Below are positions 8,857-17,220 of a stretch of DNA of 52,741 nucleotides, piece after piece; the first letter of the stretch is position 1, and every line of letters begins with the position of its first letter. The DNA comes from an uncultured Treponema sp. Its GTDB lineage: Bacteria > Spirochaetota > Spirochaetia > Treponematales > Treponemataceae. The stretch is taken from NCBI RefSeq assembly GCF_945873775.1, contig NZ_CAMCEC010000016.1, positions 1-52,741 on the forward strand. The letters run 5' to 3'. The notes under the pieces were generated by a model that was given only the letters and a program-made list of their open reading frames with translations, was not told the origin of the DNA and did not search any database. The translations under genes were made by a program, and so were the position numbers.

Positions 8857-9693
8857 TCAAAACTCAAAAACATACTCGCAGTTTTTGTCTTTGTAATATT
8901 TAAAGAATTTGTCTATGTTGCATTTAATTTTTCTTGAATTCAAAAGCTGAAGAAAATACCTGAGAGCATTTCTCCGCCTTGCAGGCTCCAAGAGCCACTC
9001 GTGAGTAAAGACGACAACCTCGCTCTCATCCTTGTTTTCTGAAAACAGTTTCTTGAAATTTTTTATATCGTCAAAGCGAAAGTCTGTCTTTACAAAAGCC
9101 AGATTGTCCGCAAAAAGCATCTCGTTTTTGTTAAGCTCTCTTTTTTGAACTGAATCCAGATAATAAGAATCACGGCTGCTGCTGTCTGCGCATAAAAGCT
9201 GCCGGATTCCGCATTCTGTGTTTCCATCTGAAATGCTTTCCACGAATCTCTTGTCGCCTGAAAAATAGTCAAGCCGCACCGTCCGCGTTATGCAGTCAAA
9301 AGCTCCAGTTATGCGCTCAATCTGGCTCACAAACATCCCGTACCCCCCCCCGTCAAAAGTATTGCCTTTTGCAGATTTTTCTGCATGGAAGCCGAATTTA
9401 AGCCAGCCGGAAGATTCCTTGAACTCATCCGCAAATTTTTCTGTGCAGTCCGCAAGCGAAAAGCCTTCTTTTTCGTAAAAGCAGTAGAGCGACACTCTCG
9501 CGTTGTATTTTTCGTGGAGCGATTTTATATAGGCTAAAAACGGCTCGTCAAAAGCGGAATCATATCTGTTCTCGTTTCTTGTAAGATTCTCAAAGCAGCC
9601 TATTACGTCGTCAACAGAGAAATGAATTTTCTGGAGCGCAAAGAGATTAAAAGAAACGGCAAAAAGGGCTAAAAATAAAATCCGCTTTTTCAT
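8857..9693 (-). CDS. Secreted polysaccharide-deacetylase-like protein with a poly-G tract
   Basis: A 278-residue protein with a typical signal peptide (basic MKKR, then a hydrophobic run to about residue 19, cleavage near FAL-Q). HFSVDDV around residue 24-30, FGFHAEKS in the middle and VVVFTHEW near the end correspond in order to the Asp, His and late His motifs of NodB-type polysaccharide deacetylases, though the match is loose and the fold call is an inference. Such enzymes remove acyl groups from extracellular glycans, which fits the operon. A run of nine G residues in the coding strand encodes the GGG of FDGGGYGMF; gain or loss of one base would frameshift the protein midway. It overlaps the flippase gene by 4 bp. 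Confidence 0.6.
   Translation of the reverse strand: MKKRILFLALFAVSFNLFALQKIHFSVDDVIGCFENLTRNENRYDSAFDEPFLAYIKSLHEKYNARVSLYCFYEKEGFSLADCTEKFADEFKESSGWLKFGFHAEKSAKGNTFDGGGYGMFVSQIERITGAFDCITRTVRLDYFSGDKRFVESISDGNTECGIRQLLCADSSSRDSYYLDSVQKRELNKNEMLFADNLAFVKTDFRFDDIKNFKKLFSENKDESEVVVFTHEWLLEPARRRNALRYFLQLLNSRKIKCNIDKFFKYYKDKNCEYVFEF
9343..9351. repeat. Nine-base poly-C (coding-strand poly-G) tract
   Basis: Nine consecutive C on the + strand lie inside the deacetylase-like gene and encode three glycines. The surrounding gene is AT-rich, so a G9 run is unusual. Poly-G tracts of this length switch gene expression by slipped-strand mispairing in Treponema pallidum tpr and other surface genes. Confidence 0.9.
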
Positions 9694-11201
9694 TTTCTTC
9701 CTCTCCTGAATTTTTCGATGACTATGTTTCTTTCAGCGGCTTTCATTCCGACAAAGAAAATCAGGGTTCCTGAAGCCACGGCAGACACGGCGCAAGTCGC
9801 AAAAAACTGGGGGAGGCTTCCTGAAATCAATTTTCCGCAAAGAAAAGTTGCAAAAGCTGAAACCGCCGCTATAAGAACCGGAATCAAAACTGAACCGCGC
9901 AAAAACAGGCGGGCTGACAGGGCAAAATATTTTCTTGAAAGCAGGACACGTATCGCGAACGCAAAACAGTTCAAGGCGATTCTTATGTAAAGAATCCAGT
10001 ACGGGTTTGCTCCAAGACAGAACGCGGCGACCGAGAGCGGCAGGTTCAGAATGTTTATCATGCCGATTATAATCTGATAAGCGCGGATTTTTCCCGTCGC
10101 CTGAATAGAAATCCAAAGTGGCCCGTTGAGCGATTCTATAAGCGGAAAAATCAGGACAAGACGGACGAATCCGACCGAATATTGGGGAACGTTCTTTAGC
10201 CAAAGCGAAAGCAGAAAATCGCAGTTTGCATAAACCGGAAGAACAATCAGCCAAAGAAGATAAAATGAAAATTTCGCCGAGCGGCTTACAAGCCTCTGAA
10301 ATTCTTCCTTTTCTCCAGCCGCATAGCTTTTTACCAGCTGCGGATTGAACGCTGTCTGAAAATTGCTGACAAAACTGTAAACGGCGGCATTCACCTGGTT
10401 TGCGATTCCCATTGCGGCATTCACGACCACGTTCGTGAAAATATTCAGGACAATATTCGTTCCCTGAGTGTTCGCCACATTCGCGACAGCACCAAAGAGA
10501 CTCCATCCGCTGAACGAGACAAGCTCTTTTCCCAATCCTTTGTCCTGAACTTTTTTATAATGAGCAATCTCAAAATTTCTGTTGCAGTAAAACTTATACA
10601 CAGCAAGAATGATGAATGAAACCGCAGCAAGCAGAAACGAGTAAAAGATAAGCTTGTCCAACGGTGTAATTTTTAAAAGAAATACAACAACAAGTTTTAA
10701 CACAGCCTCAACAATGCTCAATCCTGCAAAAAAACTCATCTTTTCGTAGGCGATAATCACAGCGTTGTACGGCACACGCATTATGTTCGCCAGAGTTGTG
10801 ATAACCGCAGCCTGATAGCACCAGAAAGCGGCACTGTTCCGTTCAACTGGAATATTCAATTTTGCATTCACAAACCAAAGCCCGAAAGTTTCAGCAAGAG
10901 CAACAAAAATCAGGCAGATAATTCCGTGAATCACAAGGCTTGCCGAATAAACATTCCGAGTTTTTTCCGTGTCATTCTTTCCAAGATAGAAATTCAGGAA
11001 CCTTTGGACACTTGCCGCCATCGCATTGTTCACAAAACTGAACAGAACAACCACGCCGGCAACAACATTGTAAATTCCATAATCATCCGCACCGAGCGTG
11101 TTCAGCACGACGCGCACCGTGTACAGCGACACTAGCATTATTAGAATTTGACGGAAATAAAGAGCGAGTGTGTTTTTGGCAATGCGAGAAGTATTTGACA
11201 T
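9690..11201 (-). CDS. Wzx-type oligosaccharide flippase (MOP superfamily)
   Basis: A 503-residue integral membrane protein with about 12-14 hydrophobic helices spread over its whole length. The N-terminus KNTLALYFRQILIMLVSLYT, then VRVVLNTLGADDYGIYNVV, is the signature of lipopolysaccharide/teichoic-acid type flippases of the MOP (MATE/Wzx) superfamily, as is the following SVQRFLNFYLGK. It should move lipid-linked sugar repeat units across the cytoplasmic membrane for the EpsG-like polymerase encoded downstream. Its ATG is 2 nt after the stop of the small protein gene upstream and its end overlaps the deacetylase gene by 4 bp. Confidence in the superfamily is high; the transported unit is unknown. 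Confidence 0.88.
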   Translation of the reverse strand: MSNTSRIAKNTLALYFRQILIMLVSLYTVRVVLNTLGADDYGIYNVVAGVVVLFSFVNNAMAASVQRFLNFYLGKNDTEKTRNVYSASLVIHGIICLIFVALAETFGLWFVNAKLNIPVERNSAAFWCYQAAVITTLANIMRVPYNAVIIAYEKMSFFAGLSIVEAVLKLVVVFLLKITPLDKLIFYSFLLAAVSFIILAVYKFYCNRNFEIAHYKKVQDKGLGKELVSFSGWSLFGAVANVANTQGTNIVLNIFTNVVVNAAMGIANQVNAAVYSFVSNFQTAFNPQLVKSYAAGEKEEFQRLVSRSAKFSFYLLWLIVLPVYANCDFLLSLWLKNVPQYSVGFVRLVLIFPLIESLNGPLWISIQATGKIRAYQIIIGMINILNLPLSVAAFCLGANPYWILYIRIALNCFAFAIRVLLSRKYFALSARLFLRGSVLIPVLIAAVSAFATFLCGKLISGSLPQFFATCAVSAVASGTLIFFVGMKAAERNIVIEKFRRGRK

Positions 11202-11203
11202 TC

Positions 11204-11626
11204 TTATAAAGAACCTCTAAAATTTTGAAAAGTCGGCACAAAAACAGACTGGCTTTCCAAATCCCTCTCTTCATCCCTCACCATTTCCCCACCGCAGTCA
11301 TAAATCACCTGACCGTGCCCATCCTCACAGAACGCCTCAATCAAGCTTTTTCTAATTTCCTCTCCACCAAGCCACACAGATTTATCACTGTCCACAACAG
11401 GCGACAAAGTGCATACATATAGAAGAATTTGTTCAGTTTTTTCCGCTTCGAGCCGCTCAAGCACAAAAGAAAGCATCGCCTCGCTCACGCCGCTCGGGAA
11501 AATCACAATATCTTTTTCCGCCCAAGAGCCGCCGGCATCACTTGTGAGAAAATCGTACATTCCATTTATTTTTTTCTGTGTGAATCCGTCTGGCGCACAG
11601 CCGCAAAGAATGGCGTATCGGGTCAA
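11204..11626 (-). CDS. Small protein of unknown function at the head of the polysaccharide operon
   Basis: About 140 residues, beginning TRYAILCGCAPDGFTQKKI. I chose a TTG start because AGGAG lies 8 nt upstream; a TTG ten codons earlier (11656) has no such site. The alternation of strands (RYAILCG, KDIVIFPSG, QILLYVCTL) with helices fits a Rossmann-like or caspase-like alpha/beta fold. The His-Gly and Cys catalytic motifs of active caspases are not evident, so an enzyme role cannot be claimed. It ends 2 nt before the flippase start, so it is probably the first gene of the polysaccharide operon. Its promoter region is shared with the divergent XRE regulator. Confidence 0.55.
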   Translation of the reverse strand: MTRYAILCGCAPDGFTQKKINGMYDFLTSDAGGSWAEKDIVIFPSGVSEAMLSFVLERLEAEKTEQILLYVCTLSPVVDSDKSVWLGGEEIRKSLIEAFCEDGHGQVIYDCGGEMVRDEERDLESQSVFVPTFQNFRGSL

Positions 11627-11640
11627 AACAAAATCTCCTA

Positions 11641-11715
11641 GTATTGCTATTTTCAATATTATATATTGCTAATGGATAATTTTCAAGTATTGCTGATAGC
11701 AACATAATTATTTCA
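11641..11715. promoter_or_regulatory. Divergent control region with three TATTGCT repeats
   Basis: The gap between the polysaccharide operon and the XRE gene contains three copies of (G/A)TATTGCT, at about 11641, 11664 and 11688. The last forms the dyad TTGCTGATAGCAA. The spacing is about 23-24 bp, near two helical turns. This is a plausible operator for the adjacent XRE protein and could control both directions. CATAAT at 11703-11708 is a candidate -10 for the XRE gene, only 7 nt from its ATG. Confidence 0.4.
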
Positions 11716-12030
11716 ATGACAGACATTCTATTTGTTTTGGGAAGCAACATTAGGAAAATAAGAAAGGAATTCGGCTGGACACAGGCTGATTTGGCGGAAA
11801 AATCAGGAATTTCAGTTCCTTTTATGACGCAAATTGAACTTGGAAGAAAATCCGCATCTCTGGAAGTTGTCCAAAACATCGCGGCCGCACTGAATATTTC
11901 CTACAATCAGCTTTTTGAAGAAAATGTTGATGCCAGTAATCAAGAAAAAACAAATTTGTCATTATTAGAACAAAATATCACTTCTTCTGTTGTAAAAAAG
12001 ATTCATGAGGAATTTATTAAAATAAAATAG
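11716..12030 (+). CDS. XRE-family helix-turn-helix regulator
   Basis: A 104-residue transcription regulator. Residues 9-65 form a five-helix Cro/C1-type domain: GSNIRKIRKEFGWTQADLAE (helices 1-2), KSGISVPFMTQIELGRKSAS (recognition helix and turn), and LEVVQNIAAALNISYNQLF (helices 4-5). The remaining 35 residues are polar and could be a small dimerisation tail. It faces away from the polysaccharide operon and shares a 60-75 bp control region containing repeated TATTGCT words, so regulation of that operon and of itself is a reasonable inference. No Shine-Dalgarno sequence is visible before the ATG. Confidence 0.85.
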   Translation: MTDILFVLGSNIRKIRKEFGWTQADLAEKSGISVPFMTQIELGRKSASLEVVQNIAAALNISYNQLFEENVDASNQEKTNLSLLEQNITSSVVKKIHEEFIKIK

Positions 12031-12122
12031 ATTTTTGATAAGCAAAAAAATCAATTTACCTTTTCAATCTTTTTACCATGCTAAAATGCTATAAATTTTT
12101 TCAAGAATAAACTCTATTTTAG

Positions 12123-12227
12123 TCCGCATCACGGACATTCACACATCCGCATAGCGGACACGTACATATCCGTGGCACGGACGTAATCATATCCGTCATG
12201 CGGACTTGCACATATCCGCGGCACGGA
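12123..12227. repeat. Five-unit 23-bp tandem array of TCCG-N5-CGGA dyads
   Basis: Dyads TCCG-N5-CGGA start at 12123, 12146, 12169, 12192 and 12215, exactly 23 bp apart. The central five bases vary (CATCA, CATAG, TGGCA, TCATG, CGGCA), and the 10-bp linkers are loosely related (most end CACATA or CATA). The last unit runs into seven T. It could be an operator array, a protein-binding platform or a string of small RNA hairpins. A second array of the same period lies at 30597-30701. Confidence 0.85.
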
Positions 12228-12257
12228 TTTTTTTCTGAAACAAGCAAAACAAAAAAA

Positions 12258-12274
12258 GTGCAATTATTTTGCAC
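12258..12274. promoter_or_regulatory. Candidate operator GTGCAA-N5-TTGCAC
   Basis: A perfect 6+6 bp dyad with a 5-bp centre sits 17 bp before the -35 of the downstream XRE/metalloprotease promoter. Further single half-sites (TTGCAC at 12345, GTGCAA at 12411) lie in the leader. This arrangement is typical of XRE autoregulation; the binding protein is inferred. Confidence 0.5.
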
Positions 12275-12291
12275 AAAAACATTTTAAAAGC

Positions 12292-12320
12292 TTGACAAAC
12301 GTTTTTTTTAGAAGTATATT
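12292..12320 (+). promoter_or_regulatory. Sigma-70-type promoter for the XRE/ImmA pair
   Basis: TTGACA at 12292-12297, a 17-bp spacer and TATATT at 12315-12320. It is followed by a leader of about 100 nt that contains further TTGCAC/GTGCAA half-sites. The gap 12031-12429 also holds the 23-bp dyad array and an operator-like dyad, and no other gene. Confidence 0.7.
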
Positions 12321-12429
12321 TATCATATCAAAAATTCTTTTTAATTGCACAAATACAAAAGAATTTTCATAAAGGACTACAGAGTTTTTTAATTAAAGAG
12401 CACACATAAAGTGCAAGGGTGAATGGTTA

Positions 12430-12786
12430 ATGGGTAACACTTTTTTCAAAGAAAAAGTAAGAAAGTTAAGGGAGGGAAAAAATCTTACAATGGAGCAGCT
12501 TGCAAATGCTGTTGGTGTAACAAAAAGTCGCGTTAACATGTGGGAAAACAACGGCACTGTTCCACGGCAGGATGCACTTTTGAGGCTCGCAAAATTTTTT
12601 GAAGTTTCAACTGACGAGCTTTTAGGAAATTTCAACTTTAAGGATGCAAATATGAAATTAAATTCTATTCAGCGAAACCTGAAAAAACTAAATGATTCTG
12701 ACCTTGAAAAAGCCGATGCTGCAATGAAGCTGCTATTTGGCAAGATTTGGGAAGAAGATGAAAAGGAGGACCATGGCGACTTGTAA
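12430..12786 (+). CDS. XRE-family regulator paired with a metalloprotease
   Basis: A 118-residue protein with a Cro/C1 helix-turn-helix at residues 8-62 (KVRKLREGKNLTMEQLANAV, VTKSRVNMWENNGTVPRQDA, LLRLAKFFEVSTDELL), followed by a charged C-terminal part. The gene overlaps the following metalloprotease gene by 14 bp, the standard arrangement of ImmA/IrrE-type anti-repressor or type II toxin-antitoxin-like pairs, in which the protease cleaves its partner regulator. AAGGGTG about 10 nt upstream serves as ribosome binding site. TTGCAC dyads around its promoter suggest autoregulation. Confidence 0.85.
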   Translation: MGNTFFKEKVRKLREGKNLTMEQLANAVGVTKSRVNMWENNGTVPRQDALLRLAKFFEVSTDELLGNFNFKDANMKLNSIQRNLKKLNDSDLEKADAAMKLLFGKIWEEDEKEDHGDL

Positions 12787-13453
12787 ACCAGACTTCAAGA
12801 AATCTTATATTGCTGCCCACGAAAAACTTGTAAAACTGCCACTTGGAACAACATTTCCACTGAAAACTTCAAAAATTCTTGAAGATTTTTCAGACTTGGA
12901 GCTTCATTCATTTGACTGGGCAGAAAAACATGGCTTTCCACGAATATATTTTAAAAGCGAATCAGCAGAATTATATGAACAAAACGGACGCTATACAGTT
13001 TTTTATGATGAAACAAAGCCGCCCGCACATTCAAAGTTTTCAATACTTCACGAGCTTTTTCATTATGAAAGCAATCATGATTTAAACACCGGCGAGAAAA
13101 ATAAAGAGCTTTACAACAAGCAAGAAGTTGAGGCAAATTTCTTTGCCGCAGAAATGCTTATGCCAGAGCCAGTAATAAAAGAGCTTGAAAAACGCGGCAA
13201 AAAAATGGATGCCAAAGAAATTCAAAAAGTCTTTGGAATATCTGCAAAGGCAGCGGAAATCCGATTCAAGACACTAAAAAGCTATCCAAGTTTTTTACGC
13301 TCAAATGAAGAAAAAGAATTTGATGAACATCTTGTAAACTTTACTTTCAAAAAGTTTATTGATTCAGTTTGCCCAAAGATACGAAAATTAGATCTGCAAG
13401 ATGAATATGAAATGCAGGCAAAACGAGACAGATGGACAGCAGAAGGATTTTAG
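12773..13453 (+). CDS. ImmA/IrrE-family metallo-endopeptidase
   Basis: A 226-residue protein with the zinc-metalloprotease motif HELFHYE (HExxH) in SILHELFHYESNHD and a downstream Glu in the helix VEANFFAAEMLMPEPVI, which is the third ligand helix in the IrrE/ImmA family. Members are activated by stress and cleave an XRE repressor encoded next door. The ATG at 12773 is preferred because AAGGAGG sits 5 nt before it; an upstream in-frame ATG at 12737 lacks such a site. The C-terminal 50 residues are charged and unassigned. No phage or integrative-element genes are visible around it, so the function of the pair here is open. Confidence 0.85.
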   Translation: MATCKPDFKKSYIAAHEKLVKLPLGTTFPLKTSKILEDFSDLELHSFDWAEKHGFPRIYFKSESAELYEQNGRYTVFYDETKPPAHSKFSILHELFHYESNHDLNTGEKNKELYNKQEVEANFFAAEMLMPEPVIKELEKRGKKMDAKEIQKVFGISAKAAEIRFKTLKSYPSFLRSNEEKEFDEHLVNFTFKKFIDSVCPKIRKLDLQDEYEMQAKRDRWTAEGF

Positions 13454-13504
13454 CATTAACGATATAGAAGAAAAACAATGAATTTGGAGGCAATTTAAGA
13501 CTAG

Positions 13505-13616
13505 TGCGGAAACTTCGGAACTTTCCGCAAAAAAATAGCCGCTTTTCACTGGTACTGAAAAACGGCGGCTAGCACATACTCACGGTACGACTAATAGTAT
13601 TACTAATGTTACCGTG
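13505..13616 (+). promoter_or_regulatory. Three consecutive stem-loops in the leader of the HU-like gene
   Basis: Stem 1 (13505-13529) is an 8-bp TGCGGAAA/TTTCCGCA stem followed by seven A. Stem 2 (13536-13571) pairs TAGCCGC with GCGGCTA and, inside, TTTTCA with TGAAAA. Stem 3 (13581-13616) pairs CACGGTA with TACCGTG. They lie between the metalloprotease stop and the ATG at 13665. They may form a structured 5' UTR or a small RNA. No known riboswitch family is recognised. Confidence 0.5.
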
Positions 13617-13664
13617 AAAAGACTGTCCGAGTCAAGAAAATTTTTTAATAAGAGGTAATGCCCT

Positions 13665-14441
13665 ATGGCAGAACTTATTACAGAGCATACTGGCTCTACA
13701 AAAACAGTAAATGTAACGGTAAGAAAAAGCCACATAATCGATGGTGAAAAACAATTCGCCACAGTAAACCGCAATACTGCAACTCTTGAAAATATAATTG
13801 CAGCAGTTCACAAAAACAATCCATTGATTTCTGAAAATATCATAAGAACGGTAGCAACTGAATTCAAGATAGCAATGCTTGAAAAACTGCAAAACGGAGA
13901 AGGATTGAATTTGTTCGACCTTGGAACTTTATATCTTACTTCCAAAGGCAGCATTGAATCAGAAAATCCGACAGCAGAAGATGTCCCTGCATTCGGTGTC
14001 GGCTTTACTCCTTCAAAAACTGCAAAGTTCTCTGTTTCTGATATTGAAATCGACTCTCTTGAAAAAGCAGAAACATCACCTTCCATAGCAAGTTTCACTG
14101 ATCTTTCTACTAATAAAAACGGATTTGAAATAACTGAAGGCGGAGGAATGAAAATTTCCGGTGAAAGATTGAAAATTGCAGGAAACAATGATGCGACAGG
14201 AGTCTTTTTTGCTCCTGCCCTTGAATCCGGAAAAATTGATGAAAATGAAGAGAACTGGAAGAAAGTTTCAAGGCTTTTCAGAAATTTTCCAAAGGATTTG
14301 TCGTTTTTATTGCCAGAGGATGCAAAAGCAGAATCAAAATGGTTCATTGTAGTTCGAACTGCAAGCAGCTGGGGCTCAAGGACAACTAGCAGTCTAAAAA
14401 CATCTATAAGCAAGAATCCAATTTCGGTGGTTTCAGCTTAA
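13665..14441 (+). CDS. HU-like DNA-binding protein with a DUF4469-type C-terminal domain
   Basis: A 258-residue protein. Residues 1-125 look like the divergent HU/IHF-like domain found with DUF4469: TLENIIAAVHKNNPLISENI then LQNGEGLNLFDLGTLYLTSK. Residues 155-255 match DUF4469: GGGMKISGERLKIAGNND, ATGVFF, and a closing strand pair LSFLLPEDAK...WFIVVRTA. Such proteins are common in Bacteroidota and spirochaetes; their DNA targets and role are unknown. AGAGGT lies 9 nt before the ATG. The gene follows a leader with three stem-loops and is followed by a palindromic repeat element that may end its transcript. Confidence 0.75.
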   Translation: MAELITEHTGSTKTVNVTVRKSHIIDGEKQFATVNRNTATLENIIAAVHKNNPLISENIIRTVATEFKIAMLEKLQNGEGLNLFDLGTLYLTSKGSIESENPTAEDVPAFGVGFTPSKTAKFSVSDIEIDSLEKAETSPSIASFTDLSTNKNGFEITEGGGMKISGERLKIAGNNDATGVFFAPALESGKIDENEENWKKVSRLFRNFPKDLSFLLPEDAKAESKWFIVVRTASSWGSRTTSSLKTSISKNPISVVSA

Positions 14442-14453
14442 ATGGAAGTGAAA

Positions 14454-14594
14454 AAAAGCTGAGGATGATGTCCAATAAACTGAAAATGTCATTGTCGTAC
14501 TTGATACGACAATCTCTAAATAATCGCAATATATATGCAGTTAGATTTTCGGGTCAAGCCCGAAAATGACATTTTTGAAACACCCCCAGCTTTT
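14454..14594. repeat. Palindromic MITE-like element, copy A
   Basis: About 141 bp with outer inverted repeats AAAAGCTGAGGATG / CACCCCCAGCTTTT (12 of 14 matches). Inside it are inner ends TGTCATT (14487) and AATGACA (14565) and two internal hairpins around CTTGATACG and GTCAAGCCCG. It fills the gap between the HU-like gene and clpB. Related copies occur at 27645, 29397, 30515/30748, 37561, 40158, 40320 and 41844. Confidence 0.85.
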
Positions 14595-14615
14595 CCATAA
14601 CATCGCTATAACAAA

Positions 14616-17201
14616 TTACTTAAACTCAAGTTCACGTCCGTTGCTCGAAACATTTATCGTGCAGCCTTCGGCAAACTTTCCTTCAAGCAGTTCCTTTGAA
14701 AGCGGGTTTTCTACCCACGTCTGAACAGCACGCTTTACAGGGCGGGCACCAAACGCAGGGTCGTAGCCTTTTTCTGCAATGAAGTCTACAGCGGAATCAT
14801 CAAAGCTAATTGCAATTCTTCTGTCTTCAAGGCGTTTTGCAACACGCTCAAGCTGAATCTTTACAATTCCGCCAATACAGCTCTTGTCAAGACGACCGAA
14901 CATTACAATTTCATCGATTCGGTTCAAGAATTCCGGGCGGAAATGCGTTTTAAGCAAACCGTCAATTTGAGTTCTTGCTTCTTTCATTTTTTCGTCTGTG
15001 TCAGCGTCAAGAATCAACTCGCTTCCCAAGTTGCTCGTCATAATGATGATTGTGTTCTTAAAGTCTACAACTCTGCCCTGTCCGTCTGTAAGTCTTCCGT
15101 CATCAAGAACCTGAAGAAGAACATTGAAAACATCAGGATGAGCTTTTTCAACTTCATCAAACAAAACTACGCTGTAAGGTCTGCGGCGAACAGCCTCTGT
15201 AAGCTGACCGCCTTCATCGTAGCCAACGTATCCCGGAGGCGCTCCAATCAAGCGGCTCACGCTGAATTTTTCCATATACTCGGACATATCGATTCGAGTA
15301 AGCGACTTTTCATCGTTGAACAAGAAGTCTGCAAGCGTTTTTGCAAGCTCTGTTTTACCAACGCCAGTCGGTCCAATGAACAAGAAACTTCCAAGCGGAC
15401 GGTTCGGGTCGCTCAAGCCGGAACGGTTACGGCGGATTGCATCGCTTACAACCTGCACGGCTTCATTCTGACCTATAACACGCTTATGAAGGACTTCCTC
15501 AAGCTGCAAGTATTTTTGCTTTTCGCTTGAAAGCATTTTTGCAACAGGAATTCCTGTCCAGTTGCTTACGACACGCGCAATGTCTTCTTCTGTAACTTCC
15601 TGACGCAAAAGGGATTCGCGCTCTGGATTCGCCTCAACTTCCTTATCGTGGGCAACAGCCTCTGCAAGCTGCTTTTCAAGGGCAGGAATTGTGCTGTACT
15701 TTAATTCAGCGGCTTTTTCAAGGTTGCCTTCGCGGGTGTATTTTTCTTCGTTAAAGCGTGCATCTTCAAGTTCTTCCTTTATTTTGCGGCTCTTGTCGAT
15801 GCTGTTTTTTTCGTTCTGCCACTGAAGTTTCATGGCATCGCGTTTTGAAGTCAACTCGGAAAGTTCTTTTTCAAGTTTTTCAAGGCGTTCTTTAGAAGCG
15901 TTGTCATCTTCCTTGCTCAAAGACTGTTTTTCAATCTGAAGCTGCAAAAGTTTTCGCTCAATCTGGTCAAGCTCAGTAGGCTGGCTTTCAATTTCCATCT
16001 TTAAGCGGCTTGCGGCTTCATCAACCAAGTCAATCGCCTTGTCCGGCAAAAAACGGTTTGTAATGTAGCGGTTTGAAAGAACTGCCGCACTGACCAAAGC
16101 CTCATCGTTAATTCTAACTCCGTGATGAATTTCGTACTTGTCGCGAAGTCCACGCAAAATTGCGATTGTGTCCTCAACAGTCGGTTCAGCACAGTAAACC
16201 TGCTGGAATCGTCGCTCAAGCGCCGCATCTTTTTCGATATATTTTCGATATTCGTTCAAAGTTGTCGCGCCAATCACATGAATTTCACCACGGCTCAAAG
16301 CTGGCTTCAACAAATTCGAAGCGTCCATTGAACCTTCGCTTGCTCCAGCCCCTACAATCGTATGAAGCTCATCGATGAAGAGAATTATCTGTCCTTCAGA
16401 TTTTGTAACTTCTGTGATTACAGCTTTTAGTCGTTCCTCAAATTCACCGCGGAATTTTGCGCCGGCAACAAGACTTCCCATATCAAGCGAAAGTAGCCGT
16501 TTGTTTTTCAGACTTTCAGGCACATCTCCGCTTGCGATTCGGCGGGCAAGCCCCTCAACGATTGCGGTTTTACCAACGCCCGGCTCACCAATCAGAACTG
16601 GATTATTCTTTGTTCGGCGGCACAAAACCTGCATTACACGGCGGATTTCCTCATCACGGCCGATAACAGGGTCAATTTTATCCTGACGGGCACGCGCTGT
16701 TAAATCCGTGCAGTATTTTTCAAGAGAGCGCATCTTGCTTTCCGGGTCTTGGGAATCAACCGTTTGGTTTCCGCGAACGGACTTTAGAGCTTCAAGAACT
16801 GTATTCCTGTCGCATCCTGATTTTCTTAAAAGCTCGCCAACATTGTCATCTGCCTGAATCATCGCAAGAAAAACGTGCTCGGTAGAAAGAAACTGATCTT
16901 TTAAAGAAGCCATTTCCTTTTCTGCCTTGGCAAGAACTTTCTGCGCGCTGGAAGACAAAGACATTTGCGTCTGGCCTTTCACTACAGGATATTTGTCCAA
17001 TAAGTTTTCAAGATTTGTTTGCAAAGATGAAGGCTGAAGTCCAATCCGTTCAACTAACGGCGGAATCATTCCGTCTTTCTGGTTAAGCATGGCATACAAA
17101 AGATGCTCATTGCCTATTTCGCTGTGGTATCTTTGCTGGGCCAAGCTGCTTGCGCTTTGCAGCGCGTCTTGCATTTTTAATGTCATCTGTTCGTAGTTCA
17201 T
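14616..17201 (-). CDS. clpB: ATP-dependent chaperone ClpB
   Basis: At 861 residues this is the normal length of the ClpB disaggregase, a hexameric AAA+ machine that pulls polypeptides from aggregates together with DnaK. It has the double Clp N-repeat ([18 protein letters not shown] onward), first Walker [14 protein letters not shown] near residue 205, the long coiled-coil M-domain around 400-520 that distinguishes ClpB from ClpA/ClpC, second Walker [14 protein letters not shown] near 605, and the C-terminal D2-small domain. AGAGGAAA precedes the ATG. A TTGATT-17-TATATT promoter lies just upstream; no CIRCE operator is visible. The gene is complete. Confidence 0.97.
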   Translation of the reverse strand: MNYEQMTLKMQDALQSASSLAQQRYHSEIGNEHLLYAMLNQKDGMIPPLVERIGLQPSSLQTNLENLLDKYPVVKGQTQMSLSSSAQKVLAKAEKEMASLKDQFLSTEHVFLAMIQADDNVGELLRKSGCDRNTVLEALKSVRGNQTVDSQDPESKMRSLEKYCTDLTARARQDKIDPVIGRDEEIRRVMQVLCRRTKNNPVLIGEPGVGKTAIVEGLARRIASGDVPESLKNKRLLSLDMGSLVAGAKFRGEFEERLKAVITEVTKSEGQIILFIDELHTIVGAGASEGSMDASNLLKPALSRGEIHVIGATTLNEYRKYIEKDAALERRFQQVYCAEPTVEDTIAILRGLRDKYEIHHGVRINDEALVSAAVLSNRYITNRFLPDKAIDLVDEAASRLKMEIESQPTELDQIERKLLQLQIEKQSLSKEDDNASKERLEKLEKELSELTSKRDAMKLQWQNEKNSIDKSRKIKEELEDARFNEEKYTREGNLEKAAELKYSTIPALEKQLAEAVAHDKEVEANPERESLLRQEVTEEDIARVVSNWTGIPVAKMLSSEKQKYLQLEEVLHKRVIGQNEAVQVVSDAIRRNRSGLSDPNRPLGSFLFIGPTGVGKTELAKTLADFLFNDEKSLTRIDMSEYMEKFSVSRLIGAPPGYVGYDEGGQLTEAVRRRPYSVVLFDEVEKAHPDVFNVLLQVLDDGRLTDGQGRVVDFKNTIIIMTSNLGSELILDADTDEKMKEARTQIDGLLKTHFRPEFLNRIDEIVMFGRLDKSCIGGIVKIQLERVAKRLEDRRIAISFDDSAVDFIAEKGYDPAFGARPVKRAVQTWVENPLSKELLEGKFAEGCTINVSSNGRELEFK

Positions 17202-17220
17202 AAATTTCCTCTAAACAAGG

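Noticed and set aside
11204..11626. Caspase-like peptidase
   Set aside because: Fold-level resemblance only; the catalytic His-Gly and Cys motifs are not identifiable, so it is left as unknown.
12123..12227. CRISPR-like array
   Set aside because: The repeat unit is only about 13 bp with variable centre, the 'spacers' are 10 bp and partly conserved, and there are no cas genes.
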